Part shown: positions 46,546 through 58,483 of the stretch, piece after piece
How the letters are laid out: each line of letters begins with the position of its first letter
How positions within the stretch are numbered: position 1 is the first letter of the stretch
Assembly (NCBI RefSeq): GCF_042186555.1
Contig: NC_133333.1
Location: forward strand, 217,489,022 to 217,553,021
Direction: 5' to 3'
Source: Aquarana catesbeiana
Lineage: Eukaryota; Chordata; Amphibia; Anura; Ranidae
Length of the DNA: 64,000 bases
The notes under the pieces: model-generated
The model's database searches: none
Told to the model about the DNA's origin: nothing
Seen by the model: only the letters and a program-made list of their open reading frames with translations
Made by a program: the position numbers and the translations under genes

Positions 46546-47742
46546 TATATATAGTGCCTACTAGGGCTGCACTGATACCACTTTTTATTGGCAAGTACGA
46601 GTACTGACACTTTTCAGTCAAGTACTCGCCGATACCAATTATTGATACCTTTGTGTAATTTAAGCTGATTTAAACAGAAATGGGGTTCGATTCTTGTCCG
46701 AATTACATGCGATTTCCCCCACCGCTCCTGTGTGTGTGAACCCAGTATAGAAAGGGAAACGTCATGTAGTGCAACAATGGGCAGTTTATTAAAAATGTTA
46801 TAACAACTCATATTAAAAAGTACGTATCTCGCCAAATCCAAACCTGCATAGTGTCCTGTTCCGCCGATGATAGAAAACCACGGCCGCTGGAGGTGTTCAC
46901 AGGGCTGGAGGAGAAGTTCCCGGAACCCCGGTGGGTATGGGGGTAGAAGTGATACCAGCTTGGGGGCAGACCGCCTATATATCTCCTCTAGCCTTGTGGG
47001 CATCTCCAGTGGCCGTGGTTTTCTGTAGTTAGTTAGAACCTGTTCAGGATTGCCCCAGTGTGTCTGCCTCATAAACGCTGTATGCAGTGTTCAGATTAGT
47101 TCCTATAGGAGGTGGTGCCTCACGTCCAGTGATCTTTCCAGTGTTGACTCTGCATACCTATGTCCTCAGTTCTCCAGGTCCCTCACTGGGCATGCTCAAG
47201 GGACCACTTCTGGACTCCCCCATCAGGACCGGGGACGAGTCCGTGCCAGGAGAACACATCATGTAAGCAACACCTGCAAAGGAGCCTGCTTCTGCTACCC
47301 TGTGTCATGAACCAGATTTCAAGGCGTTAGCTGCTGCCTTTGCAGACTCTCTGCCTACCCTACCTGCAGGCCTAACACCATAATAGTCGGGTCAGACATC
47401 AAACTTGCCTATGCCTAAAGTAATGGAGTCGCTGGCTGCTACTGTAACTGAGCCAGTTGACATTTTGCTACCTGCCACCGTAGGAGTCGCACCATTACCG
47501 TGGGACTCACTGGTTCCGTATCTGCCACAGCAACTTGCTGCCAAACCTTCTCCAAGTACATAACTGTAGGAATGAGGGAGCTGTGTGAGGCACCATCAGA
47601 CATCTCCGAATTCCTTGACTTTGGTCGCTGTGCCTTGGACTCCTTCCTCCAGCCTGGGTCAGTACCTTCTTATGCTCTCATCACCAAATTGTACACAAGC
47701 ACCTACTGTAGCTACAGGAAGTTTGGGTCTCTTCCCCGACCC
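46546..47742. other. Unassigned repeat-like stretch
   Basis: Contains a hAT-like end TAGGGCTGCACTGATACC at about 46564 whose partner was not found. 'aaaaccacggccgctgg' at about 46877 and its inverse 'ccagtggccgtggtttt' at about 47008 form an inverted repeat of weak extent. No protein domain recognised on either strand. Confidence 0.4.
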
Positions 47743-48025
47743 TGCTGTCAAGAGTGCTTGCATCCTGTGAAACAGGCGTGACCATAAATGTGTGGACTTT
47801 CACAGAGAACACCAGGCACAAGTATGATATAAATAATGTGATTTACTAAAGATAAAGTGAATAAAACAATAATATAAACATATATACTCCCAGCAATCAG
47901 CATCAGGTGATGACTAATTAGTATGGGCTGCTGGCTGCTGAGAGACATCCGCTGGTGGACACCGGAACTACAACCTACAGGTTTGGGTACCACAGTGCCA
48001 CCAGCAGATGAACCCATTTCTGACA
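47743..48025. repeat. LTR-like repeat, internally deleted copy
   Basis: Begins TGCTGTCAAGAGTGCTTGC, shares 'atcctgtgaaacaggcgtga', 'cagagaacaccaggcac' and, at the far end, 'cagcaatcagcatcaggtga' through 'aacccatttctgaca' with 48312-52993. The central part present in the second copy is missing here. TG...CA ends suggest an LTR. Confidence 0.5.
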
Positions 48026-49321
48026 GTTCCTCCCTCAAAGGTGCAGCCTATGGACACTCTAACCACCCATAGCTGAACAAGTCCATAAATGACATAAATG
48101 ATACAATAATTATCTAGGTGTCTCACTGTCTGGGCCTGATGACGGACTGGGTACCCCATCGCTGGGGTTAGGCAACTGGCTGGTTATCCTGTAGGCCAGA
48201 TTCTCAGAGAGATACGACACCTGGTCCCTCGAAGGAACAGGTACCCCAACGCTTCCCCAACGTGTACAATGGCTTTCCTGTGCAGCCACTTCTGGTCCTT
48301 TCTGGACATGGTGTTATGTCAAGGATACCAAGTGCTGGTATCCTGTGAAACAGGCGTGAACAGTAATGCGTGGACTTGCACAGAGAACACCAGGCACACC
48401 AGGCACAAGTATGGTATAAATAATGTGATTTTAAAAGATAAAGTGAATAAAACAACTATATAAGCAGACATCCAGTATACCGAAACCCCATGAACCAATT
48501 CCAGGGAATCTAATGAATAGGGATGGGCCGAACAACCCCCAATTTGGTTTGCACAAGAACAGGCAAGAAGTTCTAGCGAACATGCAAACCCTATTAAAGT
48601 CTATGGGACATGAACATGAAAAATCAAAAGTACTCATTTTAAAGGCTTATATGCAAGTTATTGCCATAAAAAGTATATGGGGACCCGGGTACTGCTCTAG
48701 GGGACATGTATCAATGCAAAAAAAAGTTTTTAAAATATTTTTTTTTTCAGGAGCAGTGATTTTAATAATGCTTAAAGTGAAACAATAAAAATGAAATATT
48801 TCTTTAAATATCATGCTTGGGGGGTCTGCCTGTAAAGTTGGTGTAGAACAGTGCCACAGCAATAATGACATTTCTAAAGGAAAAAATGTAATTTAAACTT
48901 GCTTGCGGCTGTAATGTATTGCCAGCTCCAGGCAATATACTGTACATGAAAAATCAAGGGTTGCCCCCCCCCCCAGCCCATACCAGGCCCTTCGGGTCTG
49001 GTATGTATATTAAGGGGAACTCCACACCAAAATTGTTTTAAAAATTGGAGTCCCCCCCAAAATCCATACCAGACCCTTATCCGAGCATGCAGCCTGGAGG
49101 TCAGGATAGGGGGGGACGAGTGAGCGCATGAACCATACCAGGCCACATGCCAACATGGGGGGTGGGTGCTTTTAGGGCAGAGGGGCTCTGTGCCCCCGCC
49201 TCCTCAAAGCACCTTGTCCCCATATTGATAGGGACAAAAGCCTCTTCCCGACAACCCTGGCCATTTTTTGTCAGGGTCTTCGGGCGGGGGGCTTATCGGA
49301 ATCTGGAAGTAATCTGAAAAG

Positions 49322-49820
49322 TAAAAACCACAACAGACAGTTTTGGACAATTCCTTTATTAAAAAAGAAAAAAAGTGTCCTGCGATGTCCCTCCATCTTC
49401 AATCACGCTGCCCGACGGACCCAAAAAATAGAAAAAACAAAAAAACTCTGCCTCCATGGGAGGCCTCCCGGCGACTGCTGTCTTTTCGCTTTGACAACTC
49501 TTATATAGGTCAAGGGTGGGACCACCTGCTGATGTACCCGCATGACCCCGCCACCTCTGATGTCTTATGATGTCACATGATGTCAGAAGGGGGGGGTCAC
49601 TCAGTTACATCACCAGGTGGCCCTACCCTTGCCTATATAACAGCCGTCAAAGCCAAAAGACAGCAGTCGACGGGAGGCCTCCCATCGAGGCGGAGCTTTT
49701 TTAATTTTTTCTATTTTTTTGGGACCGTCAGGTGGCATGATTGAAGATGGATGGACATCACGGGACACTTTTTTTTTTAATAAAGGAATTGTCAAAAACT
49801 GTCTGTTGTGGTTTTTACGT
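49322..49820. repeat. Inverted repeat with about 210-bp arms
   Basis: Arm 1 runs from gtaaaaaccacaacagacag (49322) to about 49530; arm 2 is its inverse, from about 49605 to 49820, ending ctgtctgttgtggtttttac. Centre near 49567. Arms are clearly diverged. Lies inside the 48518-52561 hAT. Confidence 0.9.
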
Positions 49821-50244
49821 TTTGGCACTTTTTTTAGTGAATGTGTAGGGGTACAATGTACCCGATACCCATTCACATAGGGGGGGGGGGCGGGATCTGG
49901 TGGACCCCTTGTTAAAGGGGGCTTCCAGATTTCTATAAGCTCCCGCCCGCAGACCCCGACAACCACCGGCCAGGGTTGTTGGGAAGAGGGGCACCCCAAA
50001 GCACCCTCCCCATGTTGAGGGCAAGTGACCTGGTATGGTTCAGGAGGGGGGGCGCTGCCTTTCCCAAAGGGCCTGGTATGGACTTTGGGGGGAACCCCAC
50101 GCCGTTTTTCTTAATTCTGTCATAGGGTTCCCCTTAACCACTTCAGTTCACAGTATTATATACTCTGCACTGCACCATATACCCTGCACTGTATTATATA
50201 TACTACACCAACTGCACTATATATTCTCTACTGTATTATATATA

Positions 50245-51517
50245 AACAACAACGAAGAGGGTCCCCTATTGGTGGACTTTTTAGGTACATATAAAAAAAG
50301 AAAAGTATAAATAGTACAAATATAATTTATTAAATTGAAACAGAAAAATATAACAAAATTGTAGCATCTATTGTTTGGAATGCGAATCAGACAATATTGC
50401 AATAGTGTGTATACAGTGTTTGAGACGGTACTCTTGCACCCGACGAGTTTCAGAGTAAATTAAACTCCTTCCTCAGGGGTAGTGTACATTAGAGACAGTT
50501 ATTCACACTGTGTTGGCTGACTTGACATTACGTAAAGCTTTTAGTTAAAAACAGCGACAATGACATGGTCTGTCTACCCAATATGCTCTTGATTCCGACA
50601 CAAACAGTCATCTACTTATTAGAGATGGTATAGATCCATATATAAGTGGAAATGGAGTTTCTTCCACAAAGATATATACATAATATTCTCTTCAAGAAGA
50701 AGAGGAAGCCCATAGAGGGCGTAAAATAGATACTTGAGGCTCCACTGAGGCCGAAAGGCAACTCCTGGAGGTGGCTCAACAGATGACGTTTATGGATGTA
50801 TGTTTAATAGATGGCATAGGAGTAGATCAAATCATGCAGCTATTCAGGCCGGTGTCATCCCGCAATGTGCAAAGGAAGAATCCTTTGCAAATGTATTTGT
50901 CAGGTCACATGAGTCCAGGTGATAGATGCACCCCATTGGGGTCTGGAGTGCACCGCAAGGTAGTGGACCCTACTGCTGACTGCTGTGGATGGAGCTCTAG
51001 GTGATACAGGAGAGCAGGTACTCTGTAGTACCAACACGGATGACACCGGGAGCTAGAGCATGAGATTTCCCAGGGCATGGAACCTAAGAGCCAGCGGGTG
51101 TTCACCAGAGGCCCCTAGTGGTAGGGATGGAATAGCTGCAGTCTGGCTCCAGGTCACGACCCCTGGGGCCTCCCAGCTCACACTCAAGTAGCAAACTGCG
51201 ACAACAAAGGATAGTCAGGAGATAGCCAAAGGTTGGGACAACAAGCAGGTAAGGATAGTCAAGAACAAGCCAAGATCGGTAACTGGAATCAGACAAAGAA
51301 CACATAGCAAGTAGCACACTGAAGCCAAAGACACAATATTAATCAGCAGGGCTGGCTTGCAGTGCACAGGTTAATATAGAGTTTCCTGATAGGGGCTGGG
51401 GTAGAGCCATGCTTTGAGGAGAGATTACTTAAGCAGCCAGGTGAGAGTGGCTGGCCTCTTAAGCTGAACACAGGGAGAGGTAAGCTGACAGACAAACATT
51501 ACTGCATATCCATGACA
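50245..51517. repeat. Insertion splitting an AT-rich minisatellite, unclassified
   Basis: The sequence on either side (gtattatatata at 50233-50244 and 51518-51529) belongs to the 42-bp array, so 50245-51517 is probably an insertion. The right end TCCATGACA may be the end of an LTR. The segment 'cccgacgagtttcagagtaa' and 'ctccttcctcagggg' looks retroelement-like. No protein recognised. Confidence 0.45.
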
Positions 51518-51529
51518 GTATTATATATA

Positions 51530-52215
51530 ATACACTGATGGCACTATATACTCTCCACTGTATTATATATACTACACTGACTACACTATATGCTCTGAAC
51601 TGTATTATATATAATATACGGACTGCACTATATACTCTGAACTGTATTATATATACACTATACGGACTGCACTATATACGCTGAACTGTATTATATATAC
51701 TATACGGACTTCACTATATACTCTGAACTGTATTATATATACTATACGGACTGCACTATATATTCTGCACTGTATTATATATACTATACGGACTGCACTA
51801 TATACTCTGAACCGTATTATACATACTATACTGCAATATATACTCTGAACTGTATTATATACTATAAGGACTGCACTATATACTCTGCACTGTATTATGT
51901 ATACTATACGGACTGCACTATATACTCTGAACTGTATTATATATACTACACGTACTGCACTATATACCTTGAACTGTATTATATATACTATACGGACTGC
52001 ACAATATACTCTGAAGTGTATAATATATACTACACTAACTGCATTATATACTCTGAACCTTATTATATATATATACTACACTAACTGCACTATATATTCT
52101 GAACTGTATAATATATACTACACTAACTGCACTATATACTCTGAACTGTATAATATATACTACACTACCTGCACTATATACTCTGAATTGTAATATATAT
52201 ATACTACACTGACTG
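51530..52215. repeat. 42-bp AT-rich minisatellite
   Basis: Units of the form tgtattatatatactatacg then gactgcactatatactctga and ac, about 16 copies with small length variants. A few copies lie left of the insertion (50150-50240). Confidence 0.9.
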
Positions 52216-52277
52216 AATGCACACTACACGAACTACCTGCCTATTCTCCATTCATTCACTATATACGGCCGCCATGT

Positions 52278-52475
52278 AAGCAGCAGCCTTATATATTGTG
52301 GGGCGTGGACTTAGCCCCAGAGCCATGATTGACCAAAGGCACCCTGCCTTTGGCCAATCATGGCTTTCACAGCACATAGCACTGTGATTGGCCAAAGCAG
52401 ACAGGTCAGGTGCATGCTTTGGCCAATCAGCAGCCATCAATGCACTGCGATCTTACAGTGCATCATGGGGCAATC
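52278..52475 (-). promoter_or_regulatory. CCAAT/TATA region of the non-autonomous hAT
   Basis: On the minus strand TATATAAG (52289-52296 region) is preceded by several ATTGGCCAAA or TTTGGCCAAT motifs in alternating orientation, the same layout as at 37600-37745. It is kept although no transposase follows. Confidence 0.5.
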
Positions 52476-53025
52476 CAAGGCGGGCGAACTTGCCGCGAGC
52501 ACCCAATATGTTCGTTTGTTCTACGAATTTATGCTCGACTCGAACATCAGGACCATCCCTACTAATGAGTGACAGTGCTAACAAACTACCTAAGCCAACA
52601 AAATAACTATGTACAGACAGGAGGATATGGCTGAGAAACATACTCAGCTTCAGAGCCAGGGTCATGCATGGGGGATCAGGCAGAGGGAGCAAGCCAGGAC
52701 AGGGAGAGTACACAAGAACAGGAACAAGCAGACAGGCAGAGAATCAAGTACAGGAATAGGAGCAAGGTGGAGGTACACAGTTCTTAGGTCAGAGGCACAT
52801 AGGCAAAACACCAGGCAAGGGGGGGGGGAGGTGGCACAGGAAGAGCTAAATATACTCCCAGCAATCAGCATCAGGTGATGACTAATTAGTATGGGCTGCT
52901 GGCTGCTGAGAGACACCCACTGGTGGACACTGGAACTATAAGCTACAGGTTCAAGAGCCACAGTGCCACCAGCAGGTGAACCCATTCCCGACACCCGCTT
53001 ACTACATTTTAGTGACAATATTGCT

Positions 53026-53335
53026 GCACTTAAAGTGATTGTAAAAGTTTTTTTTTAACAAACATGTCATACTTACCTGCTCTGTGTAAGGGTTTTTCTC
53101 CTTTTCTTGGGTCCCCCGGCGGCGCTCCTGGCTCCTCCTCTTTTGCGAGTGCCCCCTCTAATGAGGACCCGAGACAGCGGCTGGAGCTACTGGACTCGTG
53201 CTCGTCACTGGAACGATCAGGTTCAGGTAAGAAAAAGGGGGGCTCTGGGGGGCAGCTGCAGCACAGTTGGTTTTTCACCTTAATGCATAGACTGCATTAG
53301 GGTAAAAAATCCTGAGACTTTACAACTCCTTTGAG
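53026..53335. repeat. MITE-like repeat, TTAAAGTGATTGTAAA ends
   Basis: Starts TTAAAGTGATTGTAAAAG and ends TTTACAACTCCTTTGA. It shares 'ttttcaccttaatgcat' with 990-1489 and is of the same family. Confidence 0.6.
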
Positions 53336-53476
53336 TTTGGATCCTTTTTTATGGGTTTTAACTGTACTTATTTTTCTAAGTTGCATTGCTGGTTCACGTT
53401 TACTGTTAACTCACAGTTATTTGGGGATATGTGGAATAAAGTTTTTGGGTGAACGGGGACAGGGGAACAGGGGACT

Positions 53477-53959
53477 TTAAGGAGGAGGTCCACCTAAAAA
53501 AAAATATTAAAAGCCAGCAGCTACAAATACTGCAGCTGCTGACTTTTAATAAAAGGACACTTACCTGTCCCAGGGTCCAGCGATGTCGGCAGCCGAAGCC
53601 GATCAATCGCTTGGCTCTCGGCTGCTGCCGCCGCCATCCTCGGTGAGGGAATCAGGAAGTGAAGCGTTGCGGCTTCACTTCCCGGTTCCCTACTGCGCAT
53701 GCGTGAGTCGCGCTGCACATTCTAACTGGTCCCCGCTATCTCCTGGGACCTGTGTGTTTCCCAGGAGACAGGGGGGGGGGGGGGGGGGGCGGAAGCCGCG
53801 TGACTCCCGCGGGAGTCTATTCCCGGAAGTGGGTGCAAATACCTGTATTATACAGGTATCTGCACCCCCCTCCCCCCTGAAAGGTGCCAAATGTAACACC
53901 GGAGGGTGGGAGGGTTCCGAAAAGCAGAGGTTCCATTTTTGTGTGAACCTCCGCTTTAA
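53477..53959. repeat. MITE with TTAAGGAGG/CCGCTTTAA ends
   Basis: Starts TTAAGGAGGAGGTCCACC and ends GAACCTCCGCTTTAA. An inverted relative of 31773-32281 (shared 'gcagctgctgacttttaa', 'aaggtgccaaatgtaacacc'). Also related by its ends to 11149-11619. Confidence 0.75.
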
Positions 53960-54335
53960 GTGCTTGCGGGGTGTCATTAATGTATTTCTTCTGTTGTAGT
54001 CATTGCACTCTGTAGTTATACAGACAGTTACAGGCTGCCTGGGATGGGAAGGGGTTAACTGTCTCTAGACTCTTTCCCAGGCTTTCTGAGTCCTGCCTCC
54101 TGCTGTAAGCCACATAAATACCATGGGAGGGCTCAGAGGAGCTCTCTCTCTTCCACATGGGATTTCAAGAGGAAGGTCTGCTGCATCATGTAGTCCTACT
54201 GGAGATTGGGGTCCCTTCCTGGGTCACCCCGGTGGGATTCTCCCTGGACTAGGAACCTACCATTACTGTACCTTTGCTGAATGGACTTTGCTCCTCCGGA
54301 AGGTATGAACCTGGGCAGACTGCAGTAAAATTTCA

Positions 54336-54878
54336 TTAAAGTGTTACTAAACCTAAAAACATTTTTTACCTTAATGCATTACTTGCAATAAGATAAGAAA
54401 ACGTTTTCAGTGTCCCCGTCCCCCACTTCCTCTGATCAACAGCAGCAGGAGCCATTGGCTCTTGCTGCTGTCGATCAGAGGAAGTGGGGGCGGGCCTAAG
54501 TCCCGCTGTGTAAGTCTATCAAGCACGACTCCGTAGGCACACAGCTCGGGAGCGCAGGGACTATCTCTCCCCATTATCCCAACAACTTCAAATACTGAAA
54601 CATATCATTATGTTATTCAATCAATTATCCTGATTCATCATTTGGGACTATTCTAATGCAACTTCTCTTATCTATTCTACCTCTCCCCATAGGCAGCGGC
54701 TGGCTATGGTAGTCCCACAGAGGAGGAGAAGAGGAGGAGCCAGGATCGCCGCCGGGGACCCCAGAAGAGGGGGATCGAGGCCGCTCTGAGCAATACCACT
54801 GCACAGAGCAGATAAGTATAACATGTTTGTTATTTTAATATATATATATAAAAAAATTGAGTTTAGTAACACTTTAAC
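54336..54878. mobile_element. MITE with near-perfect TTAAAGTGTTACTAAAC inverted ends
   Basis: TTAAAGTGTTACTAAACC at the left is matched by GTTTAGTAACACTTTAA at the right. The interior shares 'ttaccttaatgcatt' and 'aagtataacatgtttgttatt' with 990-1489, and holds a hairpin around 54435-54485 (ttgctgctg). Non-coding. Confidence 0.8.
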
Positions 54879-55739
54879 TGTTTCCAGCCTGGTTGGAAGT
54901 AATTCAATGGGTGCATGGTGGTACATGATGTATCAGAAGAACAGGGCCTGTAAAGCACACATGAAATATGACGCAAGGCCACTACAAAAGGTTAACGCAG
55001 CAGGAGAGTTGAAGTTGGAGTGCAGCTGCTACAGGGAACCATGAACTCGTGGACAATGTATAGCAGCCAGTTGTGATCTGTGGTACCTGGCAAAGATGAC
55101 GGGTGCTCCGGTAGCGAGGGGGTCGGTGATCTGGCACCTTCCCTATTGGAGACCCCATGTACCTAGCCACATGATATGGGAGAGAGAAGGAGTTAAGTGA
55201 GAGCATGCATGAGGTCCGTGCTAGGTGCTTGGTGGGACCCCATTCTGTCACTGGGAGTGAGATGGCAGAGGTGCGCTGGACTGGTGGAGAGGGCACGGGC
55301 TCAGCAGTGTACCTCCTAAATTCAATATACATCGAGCAAAGATGTGTAGTTACATGGAATGCTTCACAGAGAAACTCTATATGTTTCACAGCTGCACACA
55401 GTGTACGGCTCATCTCAAAGCCGAGGTACAGCCATAATGTTTGACTTTCACATGAACGCGGTCCCAGGTACTGATGAGCACATACACAGGAAGAGGTACC
55501 CCATGTGGAAGACAAGTAGGCCCCATCCACCCAACAATTGAGAATTTGTGGGAGTTCTCCATGCTGTGTCATCGTATTCTGACAGCGGGACTCCCCTGTA
55601 GTCAGAATTTAATGATCAAAGTAAAATTTTCCAAGCAAAATCATTAGATTGAGTTCTCATGAACAGGAACATCCATAGATGGATCAAAATTCAGCCAGTC
55701 CCTGCTAAACCAGCTGAATTTGATCCATCTATGGCCAGC
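54879..55739. other. No recognisable gene
   Basis: A 196-codon minus-strand open frame (54982-55572) has no recognisable domain. A MITE-like fragment with a hairpin (catagatggatcaaa and tttgatccatctatgg) is at about 55674-55730. Confidence 0.45.
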
Positions 55740-56210
55740 TTTACACTCTATACAGAGAACACTACACCCCCAACATGACCGACCAGTGGACATGATCATA
55801 ATAGAATTCTATTACGCTATATACATTAAATACTACACCCCCATCATGATGGACCATTGGACATGATCATAAAACAATTCAGTTACTCTCTATACATAGA
55901 ACACTGCACCCCAACATGACCGACCATTGCCAATGATCTTATTAAAATTCTATTACATTCTACTGTATATATAGAACACTACAACCCGAACACAATCAAC
56001 CACCGGGCACGATTGTAATACGATTCTATTGCACACTATGCATAGAACATTACACCCCAACATGACCAACCACTGGACATAATCATTACACAATTCTTTT
56101 ACACTCTACACATAGAACACTTCACCCCCAATATGACTGACCACCGGAGATGCTCATAATACAATTCTATTGCTCTAAAAAGAGAACACCCTCAATATGA
56201 CAGATAACTG
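55740..56210. repeat. Diverged tandem array, about 73-bp units
   Basis: Six to seven units of the type 'catagaacactacaccccca', 'acatgaccgaccac', 'ggacatgatcataatacaat', 'tctattac'. Units are clearly diverged, so this is an older array. Confidence 0.8.
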
Positions 56211-56942
56211 GATTATATACGTATGAAACTTTGCTTGTGTAAAATAGTATCTACATTTTATTGCTTGAAAAATACGCATTTTCGCACAATTATTTGTCGT
56301 TTATATTTCTGAGAAAATAGTTATGACGCACATAGGGATAATACTTACTGCCAAATAAATTATAAAAACAGTTTTGAAAAGAAACTGAGATCTGTAAAGT
56401 CGAGTTATATTTCTCAAGAGATTTTGTTAAGAGTCAGACTGAGAGAGGTATGTATGAACTGCTTTAGGATCCACAATTCAGGACAGATAATGCCGTCAAA
56501 TGTACTAAAATGTAAGTATAACATATATTCTAGTGAGATTTATATCCCAGGGAAGTGCAGTAACACGTATACATCACTTTTGGAATTCTGGGAGAGACAT
56601 ATGTAGGTATATCGGAGAAAGCAGTGCAGGTGTATCTGAGGGATTACTGGACAGAAGCAGTACTTACAACATATCATCAATCTCCAGGCAGATACATATA
56701 AAAGACACAAATTAATGCAGCTTGGTTATTTTGAATACGTCTTCAAATGTATTTTTTAAATGTAGGCACTGTAAGTGACCTAGCTTCAGCCTCGTGCAGT
56801 TCCTGTACAACAGAGCTCAAACTGGGACAGGCAGAAGCAGCACAAGGCGTCAATAACTTGTGCTGCAGTGCACTATTCATGCTGATAGGAGAAGAGACCA
56901 GACTGGCTGAGAGATAAGCTTATTAGTCAACAGTAATGACGT
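56211..56942. other. No recognisable gene
   Basis: AT-rich unique-looking sequence. No domain, splice-bounded exon or transposon end was recognised. Confidence 0.4.
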
Positions 56943-57029
56943 GGGCGGGGGTACAAGAACTAAGGCTGGCCATACACAGTGTGAATTTCTTTCTTGTAAC
57001 CACAGGTTGCAGGAAATAAATTTGCATGA

Positions 57030-57355
57030 TTCCCCCATTTTTTTTTTTTTTTTAATTCAGTGCAGGGTTCCCCTTAATTTCCATACCAGACCTGAAGGGC
57101 CTGGTATGGATTTTGGGGGGGACCCCCACGCAATTTTTTTTTTGGTTCGGGGTTCCTCTTATTATTCATACCAGACCCAAAGAGCCTGGAAATGGACTGG
57201 GGGGAACCCCATGCCGTTTTTTCCAATGAGTTTTATCTATATTGCCGAGACCCGACAATTCATTACAGCCTCGATCAGTTTTAAATGACAATTTTTCCTT
57301 CAGAAATTTCATTTTGCTGCGGTACTGTTCTAAACACGGGAAAAATGTGCAACTT
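57030..57355. repeat. Fragment related to the 3' module of the TAGGGATGAGC hATs
   Basis: 'ggggttccccttaatatcca'-like, 'ccagacc..aagggcctgg' and 'attgcc..gacccgaca' segments match 44640-44900 in the 7.8-kb hAT. A second copy lies in the duplicated unit at about 58580-58900. Confidence 0.65.
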
Positions 57356-57659
57356 TTAACAGTTACGTTTTTATTCAACTCCAAAGGAGAAAAGTTTCAG
57401 TACAAAGATAAAAAAGAAGTACATTCACAAATATATATATAAATGTACATATTCCTATACATAGAAATATAAAAGGGCACAATAAGAGAGGATTACATAA
57501 AAGAGGCAAGGAAGAACCATCTCCAGAAGGAAGGTGACAATCTAGGTTAAATAGTCTCAAGTATTACATCAAAAAGGCAAGGCACATCAGCTCACATCTT
57601 AGTTGCAGGTATTCATATCACTGCAAAGTTGTATTTTAGGAGCAATACCTCCTCCCCAA

Positions 57660-57690
<31 letters not shown>

Positions 57691-58078
57691 AAAGGGGGGG
57701 GGGGGGTATATTTTAGTGGTAATTTTAAGTGTATTCTAGTGGTGTATAGGTTCAGCGAGTTCTCCCGGGGGGATCCGCATCAGTGGCCATTCACTTAGAA
57801 ACCCATGGACCCCAAATTTTTTCAAACTTTTTGGGACATCTCCGGCTCATAAATGTGAGCTTATATAGAGGGAGGGTCTTATCGATAAGTGTTTTCCACT
57901 GTCCCACTGTTGGGGGGTCTGTCTGTTTCCATTTAAATAAAATGGTTTTCCTTGCATAGAATAGAGCGTAGAAAACGAATAGCCTCTTATGGGTGTTTGC
58001 GATAAGGGTATCACAGATCCCCAGGAGAAGGACCCGGGGATCCAGTGTAAGTGTCAGGTTCCCAATTAAATTGATATA

Positions 58079-58483
58079 CTACACCACCTCCCTCCAGAAC
58101 TGTTGAAGAAGGGGGCACGACCACACCACATGTAAGAAAGTACCTATATCCGTATTGCATTTTGGGCACCTATCAGAGTGAGAGGGATATATTTTAGCAA
58201 GCCGTTGGGGTGTGTAGTATGCCTGGTGAAGGAATTTTAACTGGATGTACCTGTCCCTGGCGGATATCATCAAAGGAATATATTGTTGGACTCCCTCTTC
58301 CCAATCGTCATCCGTCAGGGAGGGCACAGCCAGCTTCCATTTGTTAAATAGCCTAGTCCCCTGGTTATCAGTTCCCAGGGACACCCGGAGATACAAAGAG
58401 GAAAGGACACGGTCCACATGCTTGGAAATGAGGAAGCGCTCCACTATATGTGATTGTAGTTGAATTTCTGAAGGGAATTGAGC
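58079..58483 (-). pseudogene. Duplicated C-terminus of L1-like ORF2
   Basis: Extra copy of the end of ORF2 produced by the tandem duplication. It encodes the same KWKLAVPSLTDDDWEEGVQQ and zinc-knuckle end CPKCNTDIGTFLHVVWSC as 59598-60002. The TAG after REVV is shared by both copies, so that nonsense change predates the duplication. Confidence 0.88.

Larger units (their letters stand above)
48518..52561 (-). mobile_element. Non-autonomous relative of the 7.8-kb hAT, TSD CTAATGA(A/G)
   Basis: Ends are TAGGGATGGGCC and GGACCATCCCTA. The flanking octamers CTAATGAA (48510-48517) and CTAATGAG (52562-52569) differ at one base. Its right-hand 300 bp is an inverted relative of the 5' end of 37439-45230 (TTCGAGTCGA, CCAAT boxes, TATA) and its left end matches that element's 3' end (aaaagtactcattttaaagg). 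No transposase remains. It carries a 42-bp minisatellite, a large inverted repeat and a later insertion. Confidence 0.83.
48312..52993. repeat. LTR-like repeat interrupted by a 4-kb hAT
   Basis: The two halves (48312-48517 and about 52562-52993) together form a second, fuller copy of the 47743-48025 repeat in the same orientation. It starts TGTTATGTCAAGGATACC and ends AACCCATTCCCGACA. The two copies are separated by under 300 bp of other sequence, as expected for an LTR element with its interior mostly lost, but no retroelement protein was found. Confidence 0.5.

Noticed and set aside
54982..55572. 196-codon minus-strand open frame
   Set aside because: No domain or splice context; the opposite strand is equally open in pieces. 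Could be an old retroelement but nothing supports it.
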